Shown here: positions 1 through 5,434 of the stretch, piece after piece
Numbering within the stretch: the first letter of the stretch is position 1
Layout of the letters: every line of letters begins with the position of its first letter
Assembly (NCBI GenBank): GCA_021732965.1
Contig: JAKFVZ010000226.1
Coordinates: 1-7,873 of the forward strand
From: Reyranella sp.
GTDB taxonomy: Bacteria > Pseudomonadota > Alphaproteobacteria > Reyranellales > Reyranellaceae
DNA: 7,873 nt
Direction: 5' to 3'
Translations under genes and position numbers: made by a program
The notes under the pieces: model-generated
Databases searched by the model: none
Told to the model about the DNA's origin: nothing
The model's input: only the letters and a program-made list of their open reading frames with translations

Positions 1-234
1 CGGGCCGATCGGCAGGCCGGTGGCCGGGTCGCCGCTCACTTCGAGGAACTCGAGATGGCCGTGCGCATGGCCGGTCTCGCCCTCGGCGGTCGACCGGAAC
101 ACGACGGCGACGTCGTTGTGGCCTTCGACGTCCGCCTTCTGAGCGAAATACAGGTAACGGCGGTTGGCCTGGCTTTCGCCGGCGAAAGCCGCCTTCAGGT
201 TGTCTTCGGTCTTGGAGCCCTTGAGGTTCGCCAT
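1..234 (-). CDS. rbr: Rubrerythrin (N-terminal 78 residues, cut by window edge)
   Basis: Only the start of the gene is in the window; the reading frame is open to base 1. The visible protein begins MANLKGSKTEDNLKAAFAGE and belongs to the ferritin-like four-helix bundle of rubrerythrins. Glu20 lies in the first helix, and an ExxH pair (Glu53, His56) lies in the second helix within a His-rich GETGHAHGH stretch; these fit di-iron ligands. Family knowledge: rubrerythrins are cytoplasmic non-haem iron proteins that reduce hydrogen peroxide. The C-terminal rubredoxin-like domain, if present, lies outside the window and cannot be checked. The ATG is supported by AGAAGG (238-243), 3 nt upstream. The gene follows irr in the same direction after 127 bp, which contain an Irr-box-like palindrome and a promoter candidate, so iron-dependent control by Irr is inferred. 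Confidence 0.9.
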   Translation of the reverse strand, partial: MANLKGSKTEDNLKAAFAGESQANRRYLYFAQKADVEGHNDVAVVFRSTAEGETGHAHGHLEFLEVSGDPATGLPIGP

Positions 235-281
235 GATCCTTCTCCCTTTACGATCGGCCCATCCGCCAATCTCGCCCGGGG

Positions 282-310
282 ATTTAGGAGACACCATGCG
301 ACAACGTCAA
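282..310 (-). promoter_or_regulatory. Candidate promoter of the rubrerythrin gene
   Basis: Read on the minus strand, TTGACG (305-310) is followed after 17 nt by CTAAAT (282-287). The -35 matches the alphaproteobacterial CTTGAC type well, including the preceding C. The -10 is weak (3 of 6). The predicted start of transcription is near 275, giving a leader of about 40 nt. The Irr-like palindrome lies directly upstream of the -35. Confidence 0.45.
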
Positions 311-314
311 GAAT

Positions 315-331
315 CTTAGAAACGTTCTAAA
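315..331. promoter_or_regulatory. Irr box (iron control element) candidate
   Basis: TTAGAA-ACG-TTCTAA (316-330) is a perfect inverted repeat. With one flanking base on each side it differs at a single position from the TTTAGAA-N3-TTCTAAA form of the rhizobial Irr/ICE operator, as I recall that consensus. It lies 82 bp upstream of the rubrerythrin ATG, and its centre is at roughly -48 from the predicted transcription start. The gene for Irr is the immediate neighbour. Irr can act as repressor or activator, and the site position alone does not settle which applies here. Confidence 0.65.
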
Positions 332-361
332 CGTTGCAAACGATTCGCAAGCGGCACCGCT

Positions 362-769
362 TCAGCGGCGAACGCGCACGATGACGTCGATGCGGGACAG
401 GCGGGTGCCCTCGGGCGGCGCGGGCAATCCCGCGATCGTCACCTCGTCCGAAGGGAAATCGAGCAATTCGCCGTCGGTTTCGACGAAGAAATGGTGATGG
501 TGGCCGGTATTGGTGTCGAAATAGGACCGGCCCGGCGCCACGACCACTTCCCGCAGGAGGCCGGCATCGCGGAACTGGTTCAGCGTGTTGTAGACGGTGG
601 CGAGCGATACCGGCATGCGGTTCGCCTTCGCTTCGGCATGCAGGCTCTCCGCCGTGACATGGCGGTGTTCGCCCTCGAACAGTACGCGCGCCAGCGCAAC
701 CAGCTGCCGCGTGGGGCGAAGGCCGGCCTGCCGGAGGCTGGCGGTAAAATCGGGCCTGTTGCCTGACAT
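362..769 (-). CDS. irr: Fur-family iron response regulator Irr
   Basis: This is a 135-residue Fur-superfamily DNA-binding protein. The winged helix covers about residues 10-85, with GLRPTRQ at 17-23 and the recognition helix VSLATVYNTLNQF. The C-terminal dimerisation domain carries FDTNTGHHHHFF. Family knowledge: Irr senses haem and iron status in alphaproteobacteria, binds ICE boxes at iron-storage, haem and iron-uptake genes, and uses a His cluster in haem sensing. There is no cysteine in the protein, so the structural zinc site of classical Fur is absent. The N-terminal GCPW haem motif of Bradyrhizobium Irr is also absent, as in Rhizobium-type Irr. It is divergent from fabA and upstream of rubrerythrin. 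No Shine-Dalgarno precedes the ATG, and a leaderless start is possible. PerR or Fur are less likely because the RSYFDTN-HHHH motif is specific to Irr. Confidence 0.9.
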   Translation of the reverse strand: MSGNRPDFTASLRQAGLRPTRQLVALARVLFEGEHRHVTAESLHAEAKANRMPVSLATVYNTLNQFRDAGLLREVVVAPGRSYFDTNTGHHHHFFVETDGELLDFPSDEVTIAGLPAPPEGTRLSRIDVIVRVRR

Positions 770-776
770 GATTGCA

Positions 777-804
777 GTCTTATGTAAGCGGGAGGAAAAG
801 ACAA
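777..804 (-). promoter_or_regulatory. Weak candidate promoter of irr
   Basis: On the minus strand TTGTCT (799-804) is followed after 16 nt by TAAGAC (777-782), ending 7 nt before the irr ATG. Matches are moderate (4 of 6 and 3 of 6). If real, the mRNA would be nearly leaderless, which would fit the lack of a ribosome binding site. No Irr-box-like palindrome is visible in this intergenic stretch. Confidence 0.25.
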
Positions 805-835
805 GAAAAGGCCCTCCCCGACAGGCTGGGCTGGT

Positions 836-864
836 TTGCGCCGGGCGTCCGGCATCCTTATTCT
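836..864 (+). promoter_or_regulatory. Candidate promoter of the fabA-fabB-fabI operon
   Basis: TTGCGC (836-841) and TATTCT (859-864) are separated by 17 nt, and the predicted start of transcription is near 871. The leader of about 35 nt is GC-rich and contains complementary GGCCGC and GCGGCC segments (865-870 and 885-890). The match is moderate and rests on spacing and position only. Confidence 0.35.
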
Positions 865-905
865 GGCCGCGAAGCCCTTTCCGGGCGGCCTTCGGGACGG
901 TGAAT

Positions 906-1439
906 GTGAGCGAGCAGAAGCACAGTTATACTTTTGAAGACCTGATCGAATGCGCCAAGGGGAACCTGTTCGGTCCCGGGAACGCCCAGCTGCCGCTGCC
1001 GCCGATGCTGATGTTCGACCGAATCGTCAAGATCGACTCCACCGGGGGCAAGTACGGCAAGGGCGAGATCATCGCCGAGCTGGATGTGAAGCCCGAGCTC
1101 TGGTTCTTCGCCTGCCATTTCAAGGGCGACCCGGTGATGCCGGGCTGCCTGGGCCTCGACGCGCTGTGGCAGATGCTGGGCTTCTTCCTCGGCTGGATGA
1201 AGGCGCCGGGCCGCGGCCGCGCGATCGGCGTGGGCGAGGTCAAGCTGACCGGCATGATCGTGCCGACGGTCAAGAAACTGACCTATCACGTCCATCCCAA
1301 GCGGGTGATCCTGCGCCGCCTCGTCATGGGCGTCGGCGACGGGTTCGTGACCGCCGACGGCAATCCGGTTTACGAGGCGATCGACATGAAGGTCGGCCTG
1401 ATCAAGGACGGCGCCACTCCCGCCGCGGCGGCAGTCTGA
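906..1439 (+). CDS. fabA: 3-hydroxydecanoyl-ACP dehydratase/isomerase FabA
   Basis: FabA dehydrates 3-hydroxyacyl-ACP and, at the ten-carbon stage, isomerises trans-2- to cis-3-decenoyl-ACP. This is the branch point to unsaturated fatty acids in the cytoplasm. The hot-dog-fold protein of 177 residues is close to the usual 170 or so. It carries the family signature NAQLPLPPMLMFDRI (26-40), catalytic His71 in FACHFKGDPVMPG and Asp85 in CLGLDALWQMLGFFLGW. The frame stays open well upstream, so the start is a choice. GTG at 906 gives MSEQKHSYTFEDL, matching the family N-terminus, with GGGACGG about 5 nt upstream. GTG at 900 would add two residues and has poorer spacing. The stop overlaps the fabB start by one base, implying translational coupling. 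Confidence 0.95.
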   Translation: MSEQKHSYTFEDLIECAKGNLFGPGNAQLPLPPMLMFDRIVKIDSTGGKYGKGEIIAELDVKPELWFFACHFKGDPVMPGCLGLDALWQMLGFFLGWMKAPGRGRAIGVGEVKLTGMIVPTVKKLTYHVHPKRVILRRLVMGVGDGFVTADGNPVYEAIDMKVGLIKDGATPAAAAV

Positions 1440-2686
1440 TGAAGCGGGTCGTCGTCACGGGTCTCGGGATCGTTTCCCCGATCGGCAACAACGCCGCCGA
1501 GGTCACGCAGTCGCTGAAGGAAGGCAAGTCCGGCATCGAGTTCGTGCAGGAGTATCGCGACCTCGGTTTCCGCAGCCAGGTCGCCGGCACGCTGAAGCTC
1601 AACGTCGAGGAGCTGGTCGATCGCCGCCTCATGCGCTTCATGGGCAACGGTTCGGCCTATGCCTATCTTTCCATGAAGGAAGCGATTGCGGACGCCGGCC
1701 TCGGCGAGGCCGAGGTCTCCAACGAGCGCACCGGCCTGGTCGCCGGCTCGGGCGGCCCGACCACCGGCGCCATCGTGCAGGCGGCCCTCACCGCCAAGGA
1801 AAAGGGGCCCAAGCGCGTCGGCCCGTTCCAGGTGCCGCGCGCCATGTCGAGCACCGTCTCGGCCAACCTCGCGACCGCCTACAAGATCAAGGGCCCGAGC
1901 TATTCGATCAGCTCGGCCTGCTCGACATCGGCGCACTGCATCGGCAACGCCGTCGAGACCATCCAGCTCGGCAAGGCGGATCGCATGTTCGCGGGAGGCG
2001 GCGAGGAGCTCGAATGGACGCTGTCGGTGCTGTTCGACGCCATGGGTGCGATGTCGTCCAAGTATAACGACACGCCGCAGCGCGCGAGCCGTGCCTACGA
2101 CAAGGACCGTGATGGCTTCGTCATCGCCGGCGGCGGCGGCATCGTGGTGCTCGAGGAACTCGAAACCGCCCTGGCACGCGGCGCGAAGATCTACGCCGAA
2201 GTGATCGGCTACGGCGCCACATCGGACGGCGCCGACATGGTGGCGCCCTCCGGCGAAGGCGCACTTCGCTGCATGAAGCTTGCCCTCGCGGGCTTTCCGG
2301 GCGCCCCGACCCGCAACACGCCGGTCGACTACATCAACACCCACGGCACCGCGACGCCGGTGGGCGACATCACCGAACTGGACGCCATCCGCGCCGTGTT
2401 CGGCGAGAAGCAGCCGGACAAGCTGCCGACCGTCAGCTCGACCAAGTCGCTGACCGGTCACAGCCAGGGCGCGACCGGCGCACACGAGGCGATCTACTCG
2501 CTGCTGATGATGAAGGAAGACTTCATCGCGGCCTCGGCCAACATCGAGAACCTCGATCCCGGTGCCGAAGGCTATCCCATCGCCCGCCAGCGCATCGACA
2601 AGGCCGGCCTGCAGACCGTGATGTCGAACAGTTTCGGCTTCGGTGGCACCAACGCCTGCCTGCTCTTCTCCCGCTACGATCACTGA
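1439..2686 (+). CDS. fabB: Beta-ketoacyl-ACP synthase I FabB
   Basis: FabB is the condensing enzyme that extends cis-3-decenoyl-ACP from FabA with malonyl-ACP, keeping the double bond. The 415-residue thiolase-fold protein has the complete catalytic set: nucleophile Cys161 in SSACSTSAHC, His302 in NTHGTATPVGD, Lys336 and His341 in STKSLTGHSQGATGAHE. The glycine-rich C-terminal NSFGFGGTNACLLF (397-410) completes the active site. Pairing with fabA favours FabB over FabF. Its ATG shares a base with the fabA stop (TGATG) and has no good Shine-Dalgarno of its own, so expression probably depends on fabA translation. Nothing is missing or truncated. Confidence 0.95.
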   Translation: MKRVVVTGLGIVSPIGNNAAEVTQSLKEGKSGIEFVQEYRDLGFRSQVAGTLKLNVEELVDRRLMRFMGNGSAYAYLSMKEAIADAGLGEAEVSNERTGLVAGSGGPTTGAIVQAALTAKEKGPKRVGPFQVPRAMSSTVSANLATAYKIKGPSYSISSACSTSAHCIGNAVETIQLGKADRMFAGGGEELEWTLSVLFDAMGAMSSKYNDTPQRASRAYDKDRDGFVIAGGGGIVVLEELETALARGAKIYAEVIGYGATSDGADMVAPSGEGALRCMKLALAGFPGAPTRNTPVDYINTHGTATPVGDITELDAIRAVFGEKQPDKLPTVSSTKSLTGHSQGATGAHEAIYSLLMMKEDFIAASANIENLDPGAEGYPIARQRIDKAGLQTVMSNSFGFGGTNACLLFSRYDH

Positions 2687-2693
2687 GGGATCG

Positions 2694-3545
2694 ATGCCAG
2701 ACGATCGCAACGACGGCTCGGACTTTCCCAAAGTCTCCGGGCTGATGGCGGGCAAGCGCGGCCTGATCATGGGCGTCGCAAACGATCGCTCGATCGCCTG
2801 GGGCATCACCCAGGCGCTGCATGCGGCCGGCGCCGAGATGGCCTTCACCTACCAGGGCTCGGCCTTCGGCAAGCGCGTGCTGCCGATGGTGGAGAAGCTG
2901 GGCTCGAAAGTGGTCGTCGAGGCCGACGTCGAGGACGAGGCGAGCCTCGACCGGCTGTTCGAGACGCTGAAGAAGGAATGGGGCCGGCTCGACTTCGTCG
3001 TTCACGCCATCGCCTTCTCCGACAAGGAGGAGCTGAAGGGCCGCTACGTCGACACCAGCAAGGCCAACTTCCAGCGCAGCCTCACCATCTCCTGCTACTC
3101 CTTCACCGAGATCGCGCGGCGCGCGCTGCCGCTGATGACCGAGGGCGGCAGCATGATCACGCTGACCTATGAGGGCTCGACGCGCGTGATGCCGTCCTAC
3201 AACGTCATGGGTGTCGCCAAGGCCGCACTCGAGGCGAGCGTGCGCTATCTCGCGGCCGATCTCGGCCCGCAGGGCGTGCGCGTGAACGCGATCTCGCCCG
3301 GCCCGATGCGGACGCTGGCCGGCGCAGTGATCGGCGGCGCCCGCTACGTCTATCGCGTCTCGCGCGAAGCAGCGCCGCTGCGCCGCAACGTCGAGCTGTC
3401 CGATGTCGGCGGCGCGGCGCTCTACTACCTGTCGGACCTCAGCGCCGGCGTTACCGGCACGGTGCACTTCGTCGATTCCGGCTATCACGCGATCGGCCTG
3501 CCGCATGACGGCAGCGCCGTGCCGAGCGCCGGCGGCGAGCAGTAG
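2694..3545 (+). CDS. fabI: NADH-dependent enoyl-ACP reductase FabI
   Basis: FabI catalyses the last reduction of each fatty-acid elongation cycle, trans-2-enoyl-ACP to acyl-ACP. The 283-residue short-chain dehydrogenase fold has the FabI-type nucleotide loop GVANDRSIAWGI (27-38), Tyr159 in LTYEGS, and the catalytic Tyr169 and Lys176 in SYNVMGVAKAALE. The substrate loop follows SPGPMRTLAG (201-210). About 20 residues precede and follow the core. ATG 2694 is chosen because GAGGGA (2685-2690) lies 3 nt upstream, overlapping the fabB stop; the frame is open further upstream only inside fabB. Last gene of the operon, it ends 9 bp from the stop of a convergent gene. Confidence 0.95.
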   Translation: MPDDRNDGSDFPKVSGLMAGKRGLIMGVANDRSIAWGITQALHAAGAEMAFTYQGSAFGKRVLPMVEKLGSKVVVEADVEDEASLDRLFETLKKEWGRLDFVVHAIAFSDKEELKGRYVDTSKANFQRSLTISCYSFTEIARRALPLMTEGGSMITLTYEGSTRVMPSYNVMGVAKAALEASVRYLAADLGPQGVRVNAISPGPMRTLAGAVIGGARYVYRVSREAAPLRRNVELSDVGGAALYYLSDLSAGVTGTVHFVDSGYHAIGLPHDGSAVPSAGGEQ

Positions 3546-3554
3546 ACCGCGGGC

Positions 3555-4196
3555 TCAGGCGATCACGATATCCATCGTGGTCGCCATCGCGCCGGGCTCC
3601 AGGCCCGACGCCGGTTCCAGCTTCATCTCGATCCGTTCGCGCTGGCCGGGAACGCGGGCGGCGTTGCGGAAGATGCCGTCGCGTTCGTTCTGCGGGTCGC
3701 CCGCGACATAGAGCTGGCTGGTCAGCATCCGGCCGTCGGCGGTCGCCACCTTGAGATGGATGTGCGGCGTGCGGCCGGGATAGGCGACCGGCTTCAGCGT
3801 GCGGAAGCTGTAGCGGCCCCCGGCATCGACCAGCATGCGGCCATAGCCCTGGAACGCCGCGTCGCGCTTGTCGCGACCGGACTGGCGTGGATGGTCGTAA
3901 ATGCCCTGCGCGTCGCACTGCCAGATCTCGATCATCGCGCCGCTGCGTGCGCCGCCGGCCAGGTCGATCACGCGGCCCTGCAGGTGCAGCACCTGACCCA
4001 TCGCCTGCGCCGCCTGCCCGCGCACCTGCACGAGATCGCTGTCCATGTCGGCGGGAAAACCCGCCGGGTAGAACGGCCCCTCGGCTTGTGCGGGCGTCGC
4101 GACGAGGCCGGCGGCAAACGTCGGTGCCAGCGGCAACAGGGCCAGGCCCGCACCGGCGAGGACGGTGCGGCGGGCGAGAGGCTGAAAGCGGGTCAT
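3555..4196 (-). CDS. Exported intradiol ring-cleavage dioxygenase
   Basis: This is a 213-residue protein of the catechol/protocatechuate 3,4-dioxygenase superfamily. These Fe(III) enzymes open aromatic diols between the two hydroxyls. The family opening QAEGPFYP (37-44) is present. All four iron ligands are placeable: Tyr100 (WQCDAQGIYDHP), Tyr139, His145 and His147 (AYPGRTPHIHLKV), with Arg142 as the usual active-site arginine. The N-terminus has a Tat-like signal: Arg9-Arg10, then a hydrophobic stretch (TVLAGAGLALLPLAP) and an Ala-rich cleavage region near 30, so a periplasmic location is inferred. ATG 4196 starts just before the signal. An in-frame ATG at 4247 would put a terminator hairpin inside the gene and a non-signal stretch in front of the Tat motif, so it is rejected. 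No partner subunit or catabolic neighbours are seen and the substrate is unknown. Confidence 0.85.
   Translation of the reverse strand: MTRFQPLARRTVLAGAGLALLPLAPTFAAGLVATPAQAEGPFYPAGFPADMDSDLVQVRGQAAQAMGQVLHLQGRVIDLAGGARSGAMIEIWQCDAQGIYDHPRQSGRDKRDAAFQGYGRMLVDAGGRYSFRTLKPVAYPGRTPHIHLKVATADGRMLTSQLYVAGDPQNERDGIFRNAARVPGQRERIEMKLEPASGLEPGAMATTMDIVIA
3559..3584 (+). terminator. Hairpin just after fabI, without T tract
   Basis: GCGATCACGAT (3559-3569) and ATCGTGGTCGC (3574-3584) form an 11-bp stem with a 4-nt loop. One position is G-U in the plus-strand RNA but A-C, a mismatch, in the minus-strand RNA. It starts 14 nt after the fabI stop and lies within the 3' end of the convergent dioxygenase gene. 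There is no T run, so it may be a 3'-end stabilising hairpin or a weak terminator rather than a classical one. Confidence 0.3.
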
Positions 4197-4211
4197 GCCG
4201 ACAGGTACGCA

Positions 4212-4238
4212 AACAAAAAAGGCGGCCCGAAGGCCGCC
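4212..4238 (-). terminator. Rho-independent terminator in the dioxygenase leader
   Basis: On the minus strand, GGCGGCC-TTCG-GGCCGCC (4221-4238) is followed directly by TTTTTTGTTT. The stem is 7 bp, GC-only, capped by a C(UUCG)G tetraloop, one of the most stable loops known. It points in the same direction as the dioxygenase gene and ends about 15-19 nt before its ATG. It could end the binding-protein transcript (stop at 4436), or act as an attenuator for the dioxygenase. Confidence 0.8.
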
Positions 4239-4249
4239 GCTAACCATAC

Positions 4250-4268
4250 CTCCTCATCCTGAGAGGCC
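4250..4268. repeat. Fragment of the dispersed palindromic repeat
   Basis: The sequence CTCATCCTGAG here repeats the outer edge of the large inverted repeat at 4302-4413 (CCTCATCCTGAGGAGG), then diverges after GAGAGG. It appears to be a truncated second copy. Read on the minus strand it gives a chance GAGGAGG one base before the ATG at 4247, which mimics a ribosome binding site. Confidence 0.55.
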
Positions 4269-4280
4269 GACCGAAAATGA

Positions 4281-4296
4281 ATTGAACCGATTCAAT
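4281..4296. promoter_or_regulatory. Small palindrome, possible operator
   Basis: ATTGAA-CCGA-TTCAAT is a 6-bp inverted repeat with a central CG. The TTGAA-NCGN-TTCAA pattern resembles operators of LacI-family repressors. It lies between the binding-protein and dioxygenase genes, about 85 bp upstream of the dioxygenase ATG. No regulator gene is nearby and no clear promoter could be placed beside it, so its role is open. Confidence 0.3.
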
Positions 4297-4301
4297 CACT
4301 T

Positions 4302-4413
4302 ACCTCATCCTGAGGAGGTCGCGCAGCGACCGTCTCGAAGGATGGGCAACAGACGTGGTGCTCGTGCCCACCCTTCGAGACGCATCGCTGCGCGATGCTC
4401 CTCAGGGTGAGGT
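4302..4413. repeat. 112-bp inverted repeat, each arm carrying an inner hairpin
   Basis: The left arm (4302-4348) and the right arm (4365-4413) are imperfect reverse complements separated by 16 nt. They share ACCTCA-CCTGAGGAG, CGCGCAGCGA and CGTCTCGAAGG-TGGGCA segments. Each arm contains its own small hairpin: GGTCGC-GCA-GCGACC on the left and GCATCGC-TGC-GCGATGC on the right. The stems differ between arms but both pair perfectly. From memory, elements with CCTCATCCTGAGGAG and GTCTCGAAGG are abundant between genes in Bradyrhizobium and relatives. This is inferred to be one copy of such a dispersed non-coding repeat. It ends 22 bp after the binding-protein stop. Confidence 0.8.
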
Positions 4414-4435
4414 CTTTGTTGGAAAGGCTCGATGC

Positions 4436-5425
4436 CTACTGATCCAGCTGGAGATTGTTTTCCTTGATGAGCTGCGCCCAGCGCGCGGTTTCCTCGACGA
4501 TGCGCGCCTGGAACTGCGCCATCGTGTTGGGCAGGTAGATCAGACCGTTATCCGTCAGCATCTTCTGAACGTCGGGCGTGCCGGCGGCGGCGGTGTACTC
4601 CTTGTACAATCGGTCGATGATCGGCTGCGGCGTGCCGGCGGGCGCGATCACGGCGTACCAGGTCACCACCTCGTCATCGACGAGTCCAAGCTCCTTCAGC
4701 GTCGGCACGTAGGGAAGCTGCGGAACACGCTGAAGGGTCGTCACCGCGAGCGCGCGCAGCTTGCCCGCCTTGATGTGGGGCAAGGCGAGCGGCAGCGTGT
4801 CGAACATCGCGTGGATGTCGCCCGCGAACATCGCCGGCAGCGATTCGTTGGTCCCCTTGAAGGGAACGTGCAGGAGGTCGATGGCGGTCCGCTTCTTCAG
4901 GATCTCGAATGAGAGGTGTGCCGGGCTGCCCGGCCCGACCGAGGCATAATTGAGAACGCCGGGCTTGGCCTTCGCTGCGTCGATCAGGTCCTTCACCGAC
5001 TTGATGGCCGAGTCCCCCGAGACAACCAGCACCAGCGGCGAGGCCGCGAACATGGTGATCGGGATCAGGTCGTCCTTAACGCTGTAGGGCATCTGCTTGT
5101 AAAGCGACGGAAAGATCGTGAGGGGCCCGAGATTGCCCATGCCGATCGTGTAACCGTCGGGCTTGGCCTTGGCGATCTCGGTGACGCCGATGCGGCCGGC
5201 CGCCCCTGCCTTGAAGTCGGTGATCACCGTCTTGCCCAGCGCCGCCGACACCTTGTCGTTGAACGAACGGGCGATCACGTCGTTCAGGCCGCCCGCCGGC
5301 CAGGGGACGAGGAAGCGCACCGGTCTGGACGGCCAGTCAGTCGTGGACTGCGCCTGGGCCTGGACCGCCGCCGACAAGGGGGCCGCGCACAGGAGATTTG
5401 TCAGCAGACGTCGCGTGATTCTCAT
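4436..5425 (-). CDS. Bug-family (TctC-like) periplasmic solute-binding protein
   Basis: The 329-residue protein matches the usual length of the Bug family, the substrate-binding subunits of tripartite tricarboxylate transporters, which bind small carboxylates in the periplasm. The N-terminus MRITRRLLTNLLCAAPLSAA is a signal peptide with likely cleavage after the AQA ending at residue 25. The mature start has the family motif WPSRPVRFLVPWPAGGLNDV (31-50). Further family segments are NYASVGPGSPAHLSFE, HVPFKGTNESLPAM and PTLKELG. Cys13 is not in a proper lipobox. ATG 5425 has GAGGGA (5431-5436) 5 nt upstream, overlapping the stop of the preceding pseudogene. No TctA or TctB membrane subunit is nearby; orphan Bug genes are common. 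The ligand cannot be told from sequence. Confidence 0.9.
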   Translation of the reverse strand: MRITRRLLTNLLCAAPLSAAVQAQAQSTTDWPSRPVRFLVPWPAGGLNDVIARSFNDKVSAALGKTVITDFKAGAAGRIGVTEIAKAKPDGYTIGMGNLGPLTIFPSLYKQMPYSVKDDLIPITMFAASPLVLVVSGDSAIKSVKDLIDAAKAKPGVLNYASVGPGSPAHLSFEILKKRTAIDLLHVPFKGTNESLPAMFAGDIHAMFDTLPLALPHIKAGKLRALAVTTLQRVPQLPYVPTLKELGLVDDEVVTWYAVIAPAGTPQPIIDRLYKEYTAAAGTPDVQKMLTDNGLIYLPNTMAQFQARIVEETARWAQLIKENNLQLDQ

Positions 5426-5434
5426 GGTTTTCCC

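Noticed and set aside
349..362. AAGCGG-CA-CCGCTT hairpin at the irr stop as an irr terminator
   Set aside because: The stem is only 6 bp with a 2-nt loop and no T tract follows on the minus strand.
950..1438. Long upstream extension of the fabB frame through fabA
   Set aside because: The extension is an arginine-rich out-of-frame reading of fabA; the FabB fold starts exactly at ATG 1439.
1370..2848. Very long minus-strand open frame (492 codons) opposite fabB
   Set aside because: It mirrors fabB codon by codon in high-GC DNA, has no recognisable domain and spans three real genes, so it is an antisense shadow.
3006..3030. Alanine at the FabI position (Ala107) equivalent to E. coli Gly93, where changes give triclosan resistance
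   Set aside because: Alanine is normal here in many FabI proteins, including triclosan-sensitive ones such as that of S. aureus, so no resistance claim is made.
2523..3506. Long minus-strand open frame opposite fabI
   Set aside because: It is an Arg/Asp/His-rich shadow translation without motifs, while fabI has all its catalytic residues on the other strand.
4197..4247. ATG 4247 with GAGGAGG as the start of the dioxygenase
   Set aside because: The spacing is a single base, the GAGGAGG comes from a dispersed repeat fragment, and the extension would run through a terminator and precede the Tat signal.
4302..4413. Large inverted repeat as a CRISPR unit, small RNA gene or IS end
   Set aside because: There are no regular spacers, promoter, T tract, transposase or clear target-site duplication; a dispersed palindromic repeat fits better.
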